A stretch of 64,000 bases of DNA, from contig JBBSQW010000004.1 of assembly GCA_038243635.1 (NCBI GenBank), positions 62,001 to 126,000 on the forward strand, read 5' to 3'. Shown here piece by piece: positions 1 to 7,870 of the stretch. This DNA comes from Pseudopedobacter sp038243635. Its GTDB lineage: Bacteria; Bacteroidota; Bacteroidia; Sphingobacteriales; Sphingobacteriaceae. The stretch's first letter is position 1; each line of letters opens with the position of its first letter. The notes beneath the pieces are model-generated. The model ran no database searches. It was not told the DNA's origin and saw only the letters and a list, made by a program, of their open reading frames with translations. The position numbers and the translations under genes are program-made.

Positions 1-992
1 TCGGCATCTTTTAATACAATAGATATCATCCCTCCAAAACCACGCATTTGCTTTTTTGCAATCTCGTGATTTGGGTGATCTATAAATCCTGGCCAATATA
101 TTTTCTCAATCGCTGGATGACTTCTTAAAAACGCGGCTATCTTCTCCCCGTTTTCACAATGCGCTTTCATTCTCAAATGTAAAGTTTTGATGCCTCTTAA
201 AACCAAAAAACAATCTTGAGGACCAGGAGTTGCACCACAAGCATTATAGATAAACCAAAGCTTTTTATAAAGCTCTTCGTCATTGGTTAATAAAGCACCC
301 ATCACCACGTCAGAGTGGCCAGCAATATATTTAGTTACGGAATGCATCACCAAGTCAGCGCCCAAATCCACAGGGTTTTGTAAGTATGGGGAAGCAAAAG
401 TATTATCAACAACCAATGTTAAACCTTTTGATTTAGTAATAGCTGATACCGCTTGTATATCAATTATTTGCATCATGGGATTTGTTGGTGTTTCCACCCA
501 AACCATCTTGGTATTATCGTTAACATAGTCCAAAATATGAGCTGGATTTGTTAAATCAATAAAGTGAAACTTGATGCCGTAGTTTGCAAAAACTTTAGTA
601 AAAATGCGATAAGATCCTCCGTATAAATCGTTGCCAGTAATTACCTCATCTCCGGGCATTAAAGTTTTCATCACAGCATCGATTGCACCCATTCCGCTAG
701 AAAAAGCCAATCCATATTTACAGTTTTCCAACGCCGCCATACAATCTTCTAAAGCCTTACGAGTTGGATTTGTACCTCTTGAATACTCGTAACCTTTATT
801 ATCTCCTGGGCTTTTTTGCCAGTAGGTTGAAGTTTGATAAATGGGTGTCATTACGGCACCCGTTGTTGGATCTGGCTGTTGACCTGCGTGGATCGCTTTT
901 GTTCCGAAACCGAGCCTCACCCCAGCCCTCTCCGAAGGAGAGGGAACACTTAAATCGTTGGCACTTGTCGTTTTGTTATTACTTTCTATCAT
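1..992 (-). CDS. Cystathionine gamma-synthase/lyase-type PLP enzyme (5' part; runs off left edge)
   Basis: The minus strand encodes a PLP-dependent trans-sulfuration enzyme of the Cys/Met metabolism family, which makes or cleaves cystathionine or a related thioether. Conserved blocks are visible: FGTKAIHAGQ, the substrate-loop region ending YEYSRGTNPTR, GLAFSSGMGAID, and the cofactor lysine in MHSVTKYIAGHSD. The reading frame is open to the window edge, so the C-terminus is missing. The first ATG is at 992. It puts about 31 extra residues before the conserved FGTKAIHAG start, and 10 of these (PSPSERAGVR) are encoded by a palindromic intergenic repeat that stays in frame. Synthase, lyase and methionine gamma-lyase cannot be separated from this fragment. 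Family assignment is firm; exact substrate is not. Confidence 0.88.
   Translation of the reverse strand, partial: MIESNNKTTSANDLSVPSPSERAGVRLGFGTKAIHAGQQPDPTTGAVMTPIYQTSTYWQKSPGDNKGYEYSRGTNPTRKALEDCMAALENCKYGLAFSSGMGAIDAVMKTLMPGDEVITGNDLYGGSYRIFTKVFANYGIKFHFIDLTNPAHILDYVNDNTKMVWVETPTNPMMQIIDIQAVSAITKSKGLTLVVDNTFASPYLQNPVDLGADLVMHSVTKYIAGHSDVVMGALLTNDEELYKKLWFIYNACGATPGPQDCFLVLRGIKTLHLRMKAHCENGEKIAAFLRSHPAIEKIYWPGFIDHPNHEIAKKQMRGFGGMISIVLKDA
915..944. repeat. Palindromic repeat unit, copy 1 (within the coding frame of the upstream enzyme)
   Basis: On the plus strand this reads cctcaccccagccctctccg followed by aaggagaggg; the ccctctcc/ggagaggg arms form a stem. The same unit recurs at 1001-1031 in diverged form and at 51396-51424. 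It lies inside the open reading frame of the trans-sulfuration enzyme near its N-terminus. Confidence 0.8.
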
Positions 993-1000
993 ATCTTTTT

Positions 1001-1031
1001 GCCTAACCCTAGCCCTCTATAAAGGGATAAG
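1001..1031. repeat. Palindromic repeat unit, copy 2 (diverged)
   Basis: It reads gcctaaccctagccctctat then aaagggataag. It aligns with copy 1 (gcctcaccccagccctctcc) and keeps the ccctct/aaaggg stem. It sits just upstream of the putative start codon at 992. Confidence 0.65.
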
Positions 1032-1133
1032 AAATACATTTTATGTGAGAAATTATAGCACTCTTTTTCTTTTTGTTAAAATTTTTATTCCAGTATTTAT
1101 CAAGCACCCCGCCTTTTCACAAAATAAGGAAAG

Positions 1134-1170
1134 TCCTAAATCCTTCGGAGAAGGATTTAGGATGAGGCTC
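1134..1170. repeat. Perfect hairpin of the same repeat family, next to the proS stop
   Basis: The arms cctaaatccttc and gaaggatttagg are exact reverse complements around gga (1135-1161), followed by atgaggctc, which matches the flank of the other copies in inverted orientation. It lies 5 bp beyond the proS stop and may also act as a 3' hairpin, although no strong T-run follows on the minus strand. Confidence 0.7.
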
Positions 1171-1174
1171 TTTT

Positions 1175-2647
1175 CTAATAAGCAAGTGCAAATAATACTC
1201 GCTCTTTTGACGGCTTTCCTGTCACCATACAAATACCTTCTTCTTGTTTGTTATCTAAAGGAATGCACCTAATTGTTGCTTTTGTATCTTCTTTTATTTT
1301 GGTTTCCGTTTCTGGCGTACCGTCCCAGTGGGCGGCTATAAAGCCACCTTTCTGCGTTAAAACTTTTTTAAACTCATCGTATGAATTTACTTCGGTGGTC
1401 ATCTCTGCTCTGTAATCGAACGCTTTGTTATAAATATTATTCTGTATATCTTCCAAAAGGTTTTCGATGACATCCGCAATTCCGTCTCTAGAAATGGTTT
1501 CTTTAGAACGAGTGTCTCTACGGGCAATTTCGACAGTGTTGTTTTCTAAATCTCTGCCACCAAATGCCAATCTTACAGGTACGCCTTTTAACTCATACTC
1601 AGCAAATTTAAATCCAGGGCGTTGTGTATCTCTATTGTCATATTTAACAGAAATTCCTTTGGCTTTTAAAGCAGTTGTAATCTTCTCAACCTCGGCAGAA
1701 ATCTTAACTAGCTCTTCATCGCCTTTATAAATTGGTACAATTACCACTTGTATTGGTGCTAATTTGGGAGGTAAAACCAGTCCCTGATCATCTGAATGCG
1801 CCATAATTAAAGCACCCATCAATCGAGTGGAAACGCCCCAAGAAGTAGCCCAAACGTGTTCTAACTTACCTTCTTTACTGGTGAATTTTACATCAAATGC
1901 TTTGGCAAAATTTTGACCTAAAAAGTGAGAAGTTCCAGCTTGTAAAGCCTTACCATCTTGCATCAAAGCTTCAATACAAAGCGTATCTAAAGCGCCTGCA
2001 AACCGTTCATTAGCTGTTTTTGTTCCTTTAATTACTGGCATTGCCATAAATTCTTCGGCAAAATCTGCGTAAACATGTAGCATCTGTGTTGCCTCTGCAA
2101 TTGCTTCTTCTGATGTGGCGTGTGCTGTATGCCCTTCTTGCCACAAAAATTCTGTGGTTCTTAAAAAAAGTCTTGTACGCATTTCCCAACGCACAACGTT
2201 TGCCCACTGGTTCACTAAAATTGGTAAATCTCTATATGATTGAATCCAACCTCTGTAGGTGTTCCAGATAATAGTTTCCGACGTTGGTCTTACAATTAAT
2301 TCCTCCTCCAGCTTGGCGTCTTCATCAACAATAATATTGCCGTTGCCATCGTTCTTAAGTCGATAGTGAGTAACTACAGCACATTCAGTAGCAAAGCCTT
2401 CAACGTGAGAAGCTTCCTTAGAAAAAAACGATTTTGGAATAAATAAAGGAAAATAAGCATTGCTGTGACCAGTATCTTTGAACTTCTGATCTAAAACTGC
2501 TTGCATTTTTTCCCAAATGGAGTAACCATAAGGTTTAATTACCATGCATCCTCTTACAGAAGAATGCTCTGCAAGATCTGCCTTTGTAACTAATTCGTTA
2601 TACCATTGAGAATAGTCTTCCGATCTGCTTGTTAAGCCCTTGCTCAT
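1175..2647 (-). CDS. proS: Prolyl-tRNA synthetase (short, archaeal/eukaryal-like type)
   Basis: This class II aminoacyl-tRNA synthetase charges tRNA-Pro with proline in the cytoplasm. At 490 residues it fits the short form, which lacks the bacterial editing insertion and is usual in Bacteroidota. Visible motifs are RPTSETI at about 120-126, the motif 2 loop FLRTTEFLWQEGHTAH at about 161-176, GTSHFLGQNFAKAF in the catalytic core, and an anticodon-binding region starting near QVVIVPIYKG. The C-terminus ends LFALAY, like the family's characteristic terminal tyrosine. The ATG at 2647 gives the usual N-terminus. A -7 promoter box lies about 50 bp upstream. The gene stands alone and is followed by a hairpin repeat. 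Confidence 0.97.
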   Translation of the reverse strand: MSKGLTSRSEDYSQWYNELVTKADLAEHSSVRGCMVIKPYGYSIWEKMQAVLDQKFKDTGHSNAYFPLFIPKSFFSKEASHVEGFATECAVVTHYRLKNDGNGNIIVDEDAKLEEELIVRPTSETIIWNTYRGWIQSYRDLPILVNQWANVVRWEMRTRLFLRTTEFLWQEGHTAHATSEEAIAEATQMLHVYADFAEEFMAMPVIKGTKTANERFAGALDTLCIEALMQDGKALQAGTSHFLGQNFAKAFDVKFTSKEGKLEHVWATSWGVSTRLMGALIMAHSDDQGLVLPPKLAPIQVVIVPIYKGDEELVKISAEVEKITTALKAKGISVKYDNRDTQRPGFKFAEYELKGVPVRLAFGGRDLENNTVEIARRDTRSKETISRDGIADVIENLLEDIQNNIYNKAFDYRAEMTTEVNSYDEFKKVLTQKGGFIAAHWDGTPETETKIKEDTKATIRCIPLDNKQEEGICMVTGKPSKERVLFALAY

Positions 2648-2696
2648 GTTTTATTTGGAATAATTTTTGTATTTTTATAATAATATTAACAATGGT

Positions 2697-2704
2697 CAAA
2701 GTTA
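2697..2704 (-). promoter_or_regulatory. Bacteroidota -7 box upstream of proS
   Basis: The minus strand reads TAACTTTG, an exact TAnnTTTG match, 50 bp upstream of the proS ATG. No good TTG -33 element sits at the expected distance, so support comes from the -7 box and position only. Confidence 0.45.
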
Positions 2705-2748
2705 TAAATTTAATTAGTAAAGCTTTACACCAACAAACCTAATTAGCC

Positions 2749-3807
2749 ATGTTTACCTTCAATAGATTCAAATTTTTACTTTTTGCTGCAGTAACAGCAA
2801 GCCTTGCATCCTGTTCTACCGAACGGCTAGCAACGCAAAATACCGACGATGTATATTTTAAGGATGTGGAAGCCATTCCTGCAACCTATGTTGCGGTAAG
2901 TGTTCCCGAAAGATCATACAAGGAAGGGAACTACAATGACAGAAATGGATACGACAGGAATGATGACTACTATTATGATCGTTATGAAAATAATTCGCGG
3001 TTTGACATAGACGGTTTTAGAAATAATTATAGTTGGAGAGATTACTATTATATGGACCGCTATTCTTACGATCCATTTTTTGGTCCTTCTGTTAATTTAG
3101 GTTTTAATAATTTCTATGGAAATAGCTGGGGATTTAATTTAGGTTATAACAGTCCTTTTTACAATTACAATATGCCATTTTATAGTAATAATTATTACAA
3201 TTATTACGGTTCATATTATGGAAATTCACCTTATTGGGGTATATATTCTTTCTACAATAACGGGTATTATGGCAACTATGGAGGGCATTATGGTGGAGGT
3301 TACGGTAACCCATATTATGGAAATGGGTATTACGGCAATGGTTACTATGGAACAACACGAACTTTGAAACCGAGACCTACTGGTAGTAATGATAACATGA
3401 GAGGTGCGGACAGAAATAGTAGAATTCCGATTCCAAACAGCAGTGCGACAAGACCTAACTCTAGTGCCAATGGCCCTAGAACTCAAGGTGCAGAACGCGA
3501 CGGAAGTTACAATCCTTATGGAAGGCCAACTAGATCTTCAGGAAGTTCAACCGAAAGAAGAACGGACGGACAACAGCAACCCTCAAGTCAGCCCAGTAGC
3601 AGGCCAACACGTCCTAGTAGAAACAGTGGAAGTGATAGAGGTGGAAGTTCTGAACCAGCTAGCCGTCCTACAAGTAGGCCCACGAGAAGTGAAACACCAA
3701 GTTATACGCCATCGCGTTCAACAGAAAGTAGCGGTTCTTCATCATCAGGTTCTTCTTCTGGTTCATCAAGTAGCGGACGTTCATCATCTGGCAGACCATC
3801 ACGTTAA
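2749..3807 (+). CDS. Tyr/Asn/Gly-rich low-complexity lipoprotein
   Basis: An N-terminal hydrophobic signal ends in the lipobox-like ASLASC (cysteine at about 22), so the product is probably lipidated and exported. Residues about 60-205 are extremely rich in Tyr, Asn and Gly (runs such as NNYYNYYGSYYGN and GNGYYGNGYYG). From about 205 to 352 the protein is Ser/Pro/Arg/Thr-rich and ends in repeated SSGSSSGSSSSG. No enzymatic motif is visible. The composition suggests a disordered, surface-exposed or matrix-type protein. It is 13 bp upstream of a FadL-like porin in the same orientation, so the two are probably cotranscribed. I do not recognise a specific family. Confidence 0.75.
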   Translation: MFTFNRFKFLLFAAVTASLASCSTERLATQNTDDVYFKDVEAIPATYVAVSVPERSYKEGNYNDRNGYDRNDDYYYDRYENNSRFDIDGFRNNYSWRDYYYMDRYSYDPFFGPSVNLGFNNFYGNSWGFNLGYNSPFYNYNMPFYSNNYYNYYGSYYGNSPYWGIYSFYNNGYYGNYGGHYGGGYGNPYYGNGYYGNGYYGTTRTLKPRPTGSNDNMRGADRNSRIPIPNSSATRPNSSANGPRTQGAERDGSYNPYGRPTRSSGSSTERRTDGQQQPSSQPSSRPTRPSRNSGSDRGGSSEPASRPTSRPTRSETPSYTPSRSTESSGSSSSGSSSGSSSSGRSSSGRPSR

Positions 3808-3820
3808 TTAATTATTTGAC

Positions 3821-5308
3821 ATGAAATTAGAAAAAACAATAATATTAGCTATTTCTTTAATGATTAGCACCACAACCTATGCGCAATATACGGGCGACGC
3901 TTTCAGGTTTTCAGAATTCGAAAGCAGTGTAGACGCTAGATTTGGAGCAATGGGCGGGCAAAAATCGTCAGTAGGAGGTGATATAAGTTCGATATTTGGC
4001 AACCCTGCAGGCTTGGGTATGTTTAGTAAATCTGAGTTTAGTTTAACACCAGAATTGCGTTTAAATAACAGTAAATTGAACGCGTTTGATACCAAATCAG
4101 ATTTAAAAAACAACAATTTAGATTTTGGTAACGTAGGCGTAGTTTTTCATACAAGAACTTATAAAACCGGTGACACTAAAAAAGGTTTATTAAGTTTAAA
4201 TTTTGGGATCGGATACCAGCAAAGAAAAAGCTTTACCAACGAGTTTAATTTTAAAGGTTTAACAAATGGTAATGGATTAGGTGATTTGTTTGCAGAAGTC
4301 TCAAATAAGGATATCGATGAAGATGGCTTTCCGGCTGCTCCGAGTAGACTTTTATCGAAAGTGTATCAAGAAGCAAATAATTCGAAGCTTACTTTCTATG
4401 ACGCAACTTTTGCAGACCCTTATGAGGCAATCACCTCTGCAAACTCTGACCAAGACTACAATGTAAAAAGAAAAGGTACAAATGGAAACATAGATTTTTC
4501 TTTAGGGCTCAATATTAGCAACAAATTATTTTTGGGTGCTGGATTTGGCTTAGCAAATTTTAATTATACTTCAACAGAAAGAGTTAATGAGATAGGCGTA
4601 TATCGTATCCCAGGCGCTACCGCAACTCCAGATTATGAGGTAGATTACGTGAAGTATTTTGACACACAAGGTTCTGGAATTAATTTAAAGGTTGGTGGGA
4701 TATTTAAGCCAGTAGAAGAGTTACGTTTAGGTTTATCATTTGAATCGCCAACGTGGTTTTCTGTTACTGATAGTTATTCGGAAGCGTTTAATAATAGAAG
4801 AACTGGAATCAAAGCTAACGATTCTTATCCTTTCGAGTATAGCTTAAAAACACCTTTGAAACTAAATGGTGGTATTTCCTACTTTATTGGTAGCAAAGGC
4901 TTTATTTCTGCTGATATTGGTTTTGTAGACTATTCAACAATAAAATTTTCTTCTACAGACAAAACTATAGATATGGATGTTAAAAGAGATATCACAAACA
5001 TTTATCAAAACACAATTAATTACAGCGTTGGGGGTGAATATAAATTGGATAAAAGCTTTCTAATAAGAGCAGGATACCGCTCGGTAGGAAATCCATACCA
5101 GAATCTGGACGATAAGGATTATACCGTAAACTCAATCTCTGGCGGTATTGGATATCGAGTTGGAGATTATTATTTGGACGCTGCCTTAATTAATACCAAT
5201 GAGAATTTAAATTATAGTAATTATACTTTAGGTGGTGGCAATCAACCAAATGCTTCAATTGAAAGAAGAACTAATAAAATTGCTCTAACGTTTGGAGTTA
5301 GATTTTAG
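3821..5308 (+). CDS. FadL/OmpP1-like outer-membrane protein
   Basis: The 495-residue protein starts with a signal peptide (cleavage likely after TTTYAQ) followed by FRFSEFESSVDARFGAMGGQ and GDISSIFGNPAGLGMF. This Asn-Pro-Ala-Gly-Leu signature is typical of the FadL/OmpP1/TodX family. The rest shows alternating hydrophobic beta-strands and ends in an aromatic-rich strand (IALTFGVRF). Family members form barrels that pass hydrophobic compounds through the outer membrane; the substrate here cannot be read. It follows the low-complexity lipoprotein by 13 bp, and a strong hairpin terminator lies 20 bp after the stop, so the pair is probably one transcript. Confidence 0.85.
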   Translation: MKLEKTIILAISLMISTTTYAQYTGDAFRFSEFESSVDARFGAMGGQKSSVGGDISSIFGNPAGLGMFSKSEFSLTPELRLNNSKLNAFDTKSDLKNNNLDFGNVGVVFHTRTYKTGDTKKGLLSLNFGIGYQQRKSFTNEFNFKGLTNGNGLGDLFAEVSNKDIDEDGFPAAPSRLLSKVYQEANNSKLTFYDATFADPYEAITSANSDQDYNVKRKGTNGNIDFSLGLNISNKLFLGAGFGLANFNYTSTERVNEIGVYRIPGATATPDYEVDYVKYFDTQGSGINLKVGGIFKPVEELRLGLSFESPTWFSVTDSYSEAFNNRRTGIKANDSYPFEYSLKTPLKLNGGISYFIGSKGFISADIGFVDYSTIKFSSTDKTIDMDVKRDITNIYQNTINYSVGGEYKLDKSFLIRAGYRSVGNPYQNLDDKDYTVNSISGGIGYRVGDYYLDAALINTNENLNYSNYTLGGGNQPNASIERRTNKIALTFGVRF

Positions 5309-5328
5309 AATACCTCAATATAACCATC

Positions 5329-5364
5329 AAAAAGCCGATTGAGATTATCTCACTCGGCTTTTTA
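5329..5364. terminator. Bidirectional rho-independent terminator
   Basis: The arms aaaaagccgattgagat and atctcactcggcttttt pair with one mismatch, with T-runs on both strands. It lies between the convergent porin gene and dinB. Confidence 0.85.
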
Positions 5365-5424
5365 CTTTTTTTGGTAGTTTGGCTTGGTTTTGCAAATAAT
5401 GCAATACTTTAAGATTTTATAATT

Positions 5425-6603
5425 TTATTCTTTTCCAAACGTGTTATGAGATTTTATTTTGATAGCGGTTGTTGTGGCCCGATGAATAGTTTTACTTCCA
5501 TACTTATTGTTGATCACATCTAAGGCATTATACAATTGACTTTGGTTTTCACTCTCATCAAATAAATGAATTTGATGATGACCTCTAGTCAACTCAGAAA
5601 GTCTCACTCCTATTAAGCGCACCAATCGTCCTTGTGCATACAATTTACTAAAAAGCTGCTTTACTTGTTTAATTAATAGATGGTCTGCAGACGTAAAGCT
5701 AACTTTTATTTGCTGATTAAAAGTAGTGAAATCATCATATCGAATTTTAACACTGATACAACCCGTTACAAAATTTTCATTACGCATTTTATAGCATAAA
5801 TCTTCTGTCATAGAAATGATGAAAGTTTCTAAAGCTATCGTGTCTTTGGTATCCTGCCCAAAAGTATGTTCTGTACTTATTGATTTTCGATCAACGTAGG
5901 GTGTAATTGTGCTCTCTTCTAAAGCATTAGCTTTTTGGTAAATCACAACACCCAACTTACCAAATTTTGCAACAAGCGAACTCTTAGAGACTTTCTGCAA
6001 ATCACCAATACTATGATAGCCTAGCTGATTCAACTTCTCGGTAGTTTTTTTGCCAATCATTGGTATTTTTGAAATCTTTAAGGGTGCTAAAAACTCTTTT
6101 TCGGTGCCATACTCCACATGTTTAAAACCATTTGGTTTTGCAAAGCCAGTCGCAATTTTTGAAACGGTTTTGTTTTTTGCTAACCCAAAAGAGATTGGAA
6201 GCTGGGTTTCCCTAATAACTCGTTCACGCAATTCAAGGGCATATTTTAAAGTCCCAAAAAACTTATCCATTCCCGTCAAATCGATATAAAACTCATCGAT
6301 CGAGCTTTTTTCGAACAACGGAACGGCATCTTCTATAATTTGTGTTACTTCTTTGGATGCGTCTGAGTAATCGCTATAACTACCGGGAACAAAGATAATA
6401 TGCGGACAAAGCTTCTGGGCTTGTCTACAAGGCATTGCTGAATGCACACCAAATTTACGAGCTTCATAACTACATGACGACACTACCCCACGGCCAGTAG
6501 TGCTTCCAATAGCGACAGCCTTCCCTAATAAACTTGGGTCTTTTCGGCACTCTACAGAAACAAAAAATGAATCTAAATCGATATGGACAATTTGCTTGTG
6601 CAT
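5425..6603 (-). CDS. dinB: DNA polymerase IV (Y-family, translesion)
   Basis: This Y-family polymerase copies past damaged template bases. The palm motif HIDLDSFFVSVE holds the metal-binding D9 and the likely steric-gate F14. The second catalytic motif SSIDEFYIDL holds D103 and E104. SYEARKFGV is the usual finger-domain motif, and a helix-hairpin-helix-like segment (IPMIGKKTTEKLNQLGY) lies near 180-195. A little-finger domain follows to 392 residues, longer than E. coli Pol IV. I see no clear clamp-binding motif at the extreme C-terminus. No SOS box could be identified. The gene stands alone, convergent with the porin. Confidence 0.95.
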   Translation of the reverse strand: MHKQIVHIDLDSFFVSVECRKDPSLLGKAVAIGSTTGRGVVSSCSYEARKFGVHSAMPCRQAQKLCPHIIFVPGSYSDYSDASKEVTQIIEDAVPLFEKSSIDEFYIDLTGMDKFFGTLKYALELRERVIRETQLPISFGLAKNKTVSKIATGFAKPNGFKHVEYGTEKEFLAPLKISKIPMIGKKTTEKLNQLGYHSIGDLQKVSKSSLVAKFGKLGVVIYQKANALEESTITPYVDRKSISTEHTFGQDTKDTIALETFIISMTEDLCYKMRNENFVTGCISVKIRYDDFTTFNQQIKVSFTSADHLLIKQVKQLFSKLYAQGRLVRLIGVRLSELTRGHHQIHLFDESENQSQLYNALDVINNKYGSKTIHRATTTAIKIKSHNTFGKE

Positions 6604-6678
6604 GATGGATTTTTAGCTAAACACAAAACTAGAAACTAATTAATTAGAAATGCAGACTATAGGAGAGGGATTGAAAAA

Positions 6679-7332
6679 TTATAAAACAAAAATGTTTTCT
6701 GCAAATTTTTCACTAACGTGATGCGTACCACCATCGACTTCAATCTCCATCATGGCGTCAAATTCTTGGCGACCAACTACTTTAACCAAACTGCTTATCC
6801 CAAGGCCCACTTTAACTACATATTGTAAAAACGCAGCAGAGTTATCTTTAACTGCGGCCAACTTGCAGGTATCGCCGACAACCACCTCAGCTAAAGTTTT
6901 TTTGTAAGTTACCTTCAGCTCTCCTTGTTCTGTAGGGATTGGATCTCCGTGAGGATCAAATTGTGGAAAATCTAAGAACGCATCCAGTTTATTAATAAGT
7001 TTGGCGCTTTTAATATGCTCTAATTGTTCCGCAATTTCGTGTACTTCGTCCCAATTAAAATCTAGCTTCTGATATAAAAAAGTTTCCCAAAGACGGTGTT
7101 TACGTAAAATTTCTAAGGCTATCTTCTTTCCAGCATCGTTTAAACCAATTTTACCGTATTTCTGATAGTTAATTAGCTTTTTTTCTTTAAGCTTTTTAAG
7201 CATATCTGTAACCGTAGCAGGCTTAACATCAAGTTGGGATGCAAGTTCGTTTGTTCCTACTTCAACAACACTATTATCTATAGTGATTTTAAGCAATGCT
7301 TTTAGGTAATTTTCTTCTGTAAATGATAGCAT
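6679..7332 (-). CDS. DtxR/MntR-family metal-dependent transcriptional regulator
   Basis: The N-terminal winged helix (FTEENYLKALLKI, then LASQLDVKPATVTDMLKKLKEK at about 25-50) is typical of iron- or manganese-sensing repressors. The metal-site/dimerisation region follows, with HRLWETFL and WDEVHEIAEQLEHI. The sequence then continues DFPQFDPHGDPIPT, a family hallmark, and ends in an FeoA/SH3-like domain (about 135-217). I chose the ATG at 7332 rather than a TTG three codons upstream. No metal transporter is adjacent, so the target regulon is not evident. It is transcribed toward dinB, 75 bp away. Confidence 0.9.
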   Translation of the reverse strand: MLSFTEENYLKALLKITIDNSVVEVGTNELASQLDVKPATVTDMLKKLKEKKLINYQKYGKIGLNDAGKKIALEILRKHRLWETFLYQKLDFNWDEVHEIAEQLEHIKSAKLINKLDAFLDFPQFDPHGDPIPTEQGELKVTYKKTLAEVVVGDTCKLAAVKDNSAAFLQYVVKVGLGISSLVKVVGRQEFDAMMEIEVDGGTHHVSEKFAENIFVL

Positions 7333-7373
7333 GGTGGTCAAAGATAAAAAATTAAATAGCTAAAAAAATACCA

Positions 7374-7406
7374 TAAAAAAAGCATTTGCCGGAACGACAA
7401 ATGCTT
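7374..7406 (-). terminator. Terminator of the ferredoxin gene
   Basis: On the minus strand AAGCATTTG and CAAATGCTT form a 9-bp stem, followed by a T-run. It lies 21 bp past the ferredoxin stop. Confidence 0.85.
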
Positions 7407-7427
7407 CTAAAATAAATATAAAAAACA

Positions 7428-7781
7428 TTAGTCTTCTTGGTGCAACCAAGCTTTTTTAGCCAATAATTCTTCTTCTGTCTCTCTTACATCTTCATCGTCT
7501 ATACAGCAATCTACTGGACAAACTGCCGCACACTGTGGCTCGTCATGAAAGCCTTTACATTCTGTACACTTATCGGGTACAATGTAATAAACTTCGTCAG
7601 AAATTGCCGACTGTACTTCATCAGCGTTTAAGGTTTCTCCGTCACCAAAATCTATAATTCCTTTTAAATTGGTTCCTTCAGAGAATTTCCAAGCTTGACC
7701 TGCATCATAAATTGCATTGTTTGGGCACTCTGGCTCACAAGCTCCGCAGTTAATGCACTCGTCTGTAATTATAATTGCCAT
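7428..7781 (-). CDS. 4Fe-4S dicluster ferredoxin
   Basis: This small electron carrier has two [4Fe-4S] cluster motifs. Cysteines 9, 12, 15 and 19 form CX2CX2CX3CP. Cysteines 72, 75, 84 and 88 form the second set, with extra cysteines at 92 and 93. About 50 residues separate the motifs, an arrangement common in Bacteroidota ferredoxins of about 117 residues. The C-terminus is acidic (EDVRETEEELL). It is divergent from the LuxC-type acyl-CoA reductase, and two -7 boxes in the spacer face each other. The redox partner is not known from sequence. Confidence 0.92.
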   Translation of the reverse strand: MAIIITDECINCGACEPECPNNAIYDAGQAWKFSEGTNLKGIIDFGDGETLNADEVQSAISDEVYYIVPDKCTECKGFHDEPQCAAVCPVDCCIDDEDVRETEEELLAKKAWLHQED

Positions 7782-7809
7782 ATCTTGTTTTTTCTTACGT
7801 CTTTAAACG

Positions 7810-7817
7810 TATTTTTG
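7810..7817 (+). promoter_or_regulatory. -7 box for the acyl-CoA reductase gene
   Basis: TATTTTTG is an exact TAnnTTTG match. A TTG lies at 7785-7787 as a possible, widely spaced -33 element. The predicted start near 7824 gives a leader of about 47 nt before the ATG at 7871. Confidence 0.5.
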
Positions 7818-7834
7818 TAGTTGTTAATTACTCG

Positions 7835-7842
7835 CAAATATA
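7835..7842 (-). promoter_or_regulatory. -7 box for the ferredoxin gene
   Basis: The minus strand reads TATATTTG, an exact TAnnTTTG match. The predicted start near 7828 gives a leader of about 47 nt before the ATG at 7781. It points toward the opposite promoter at 7810-7817. Confidence 0.5.
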
Positions 7843-7870
7843 ACACATTTAAAGGATTTGAATTTCAATA

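Noticed and set aside
764..1272. Two overlapping plus-strand frames across the repeats near 1 kb
   Set aside because: They run antisense to the PLP enzyme and proS and through palindromic repeats; no conserved features.
3404..3811. Long plus-strand frame inside the low-complexity lipoprotein gene, rich in Gln and Val
   Set aside because: It is an alternative frame of the repetitive lipoprotein gene, which has a signal peptide, lipobox and terminator-closed partner. The composition follows from the repeats.
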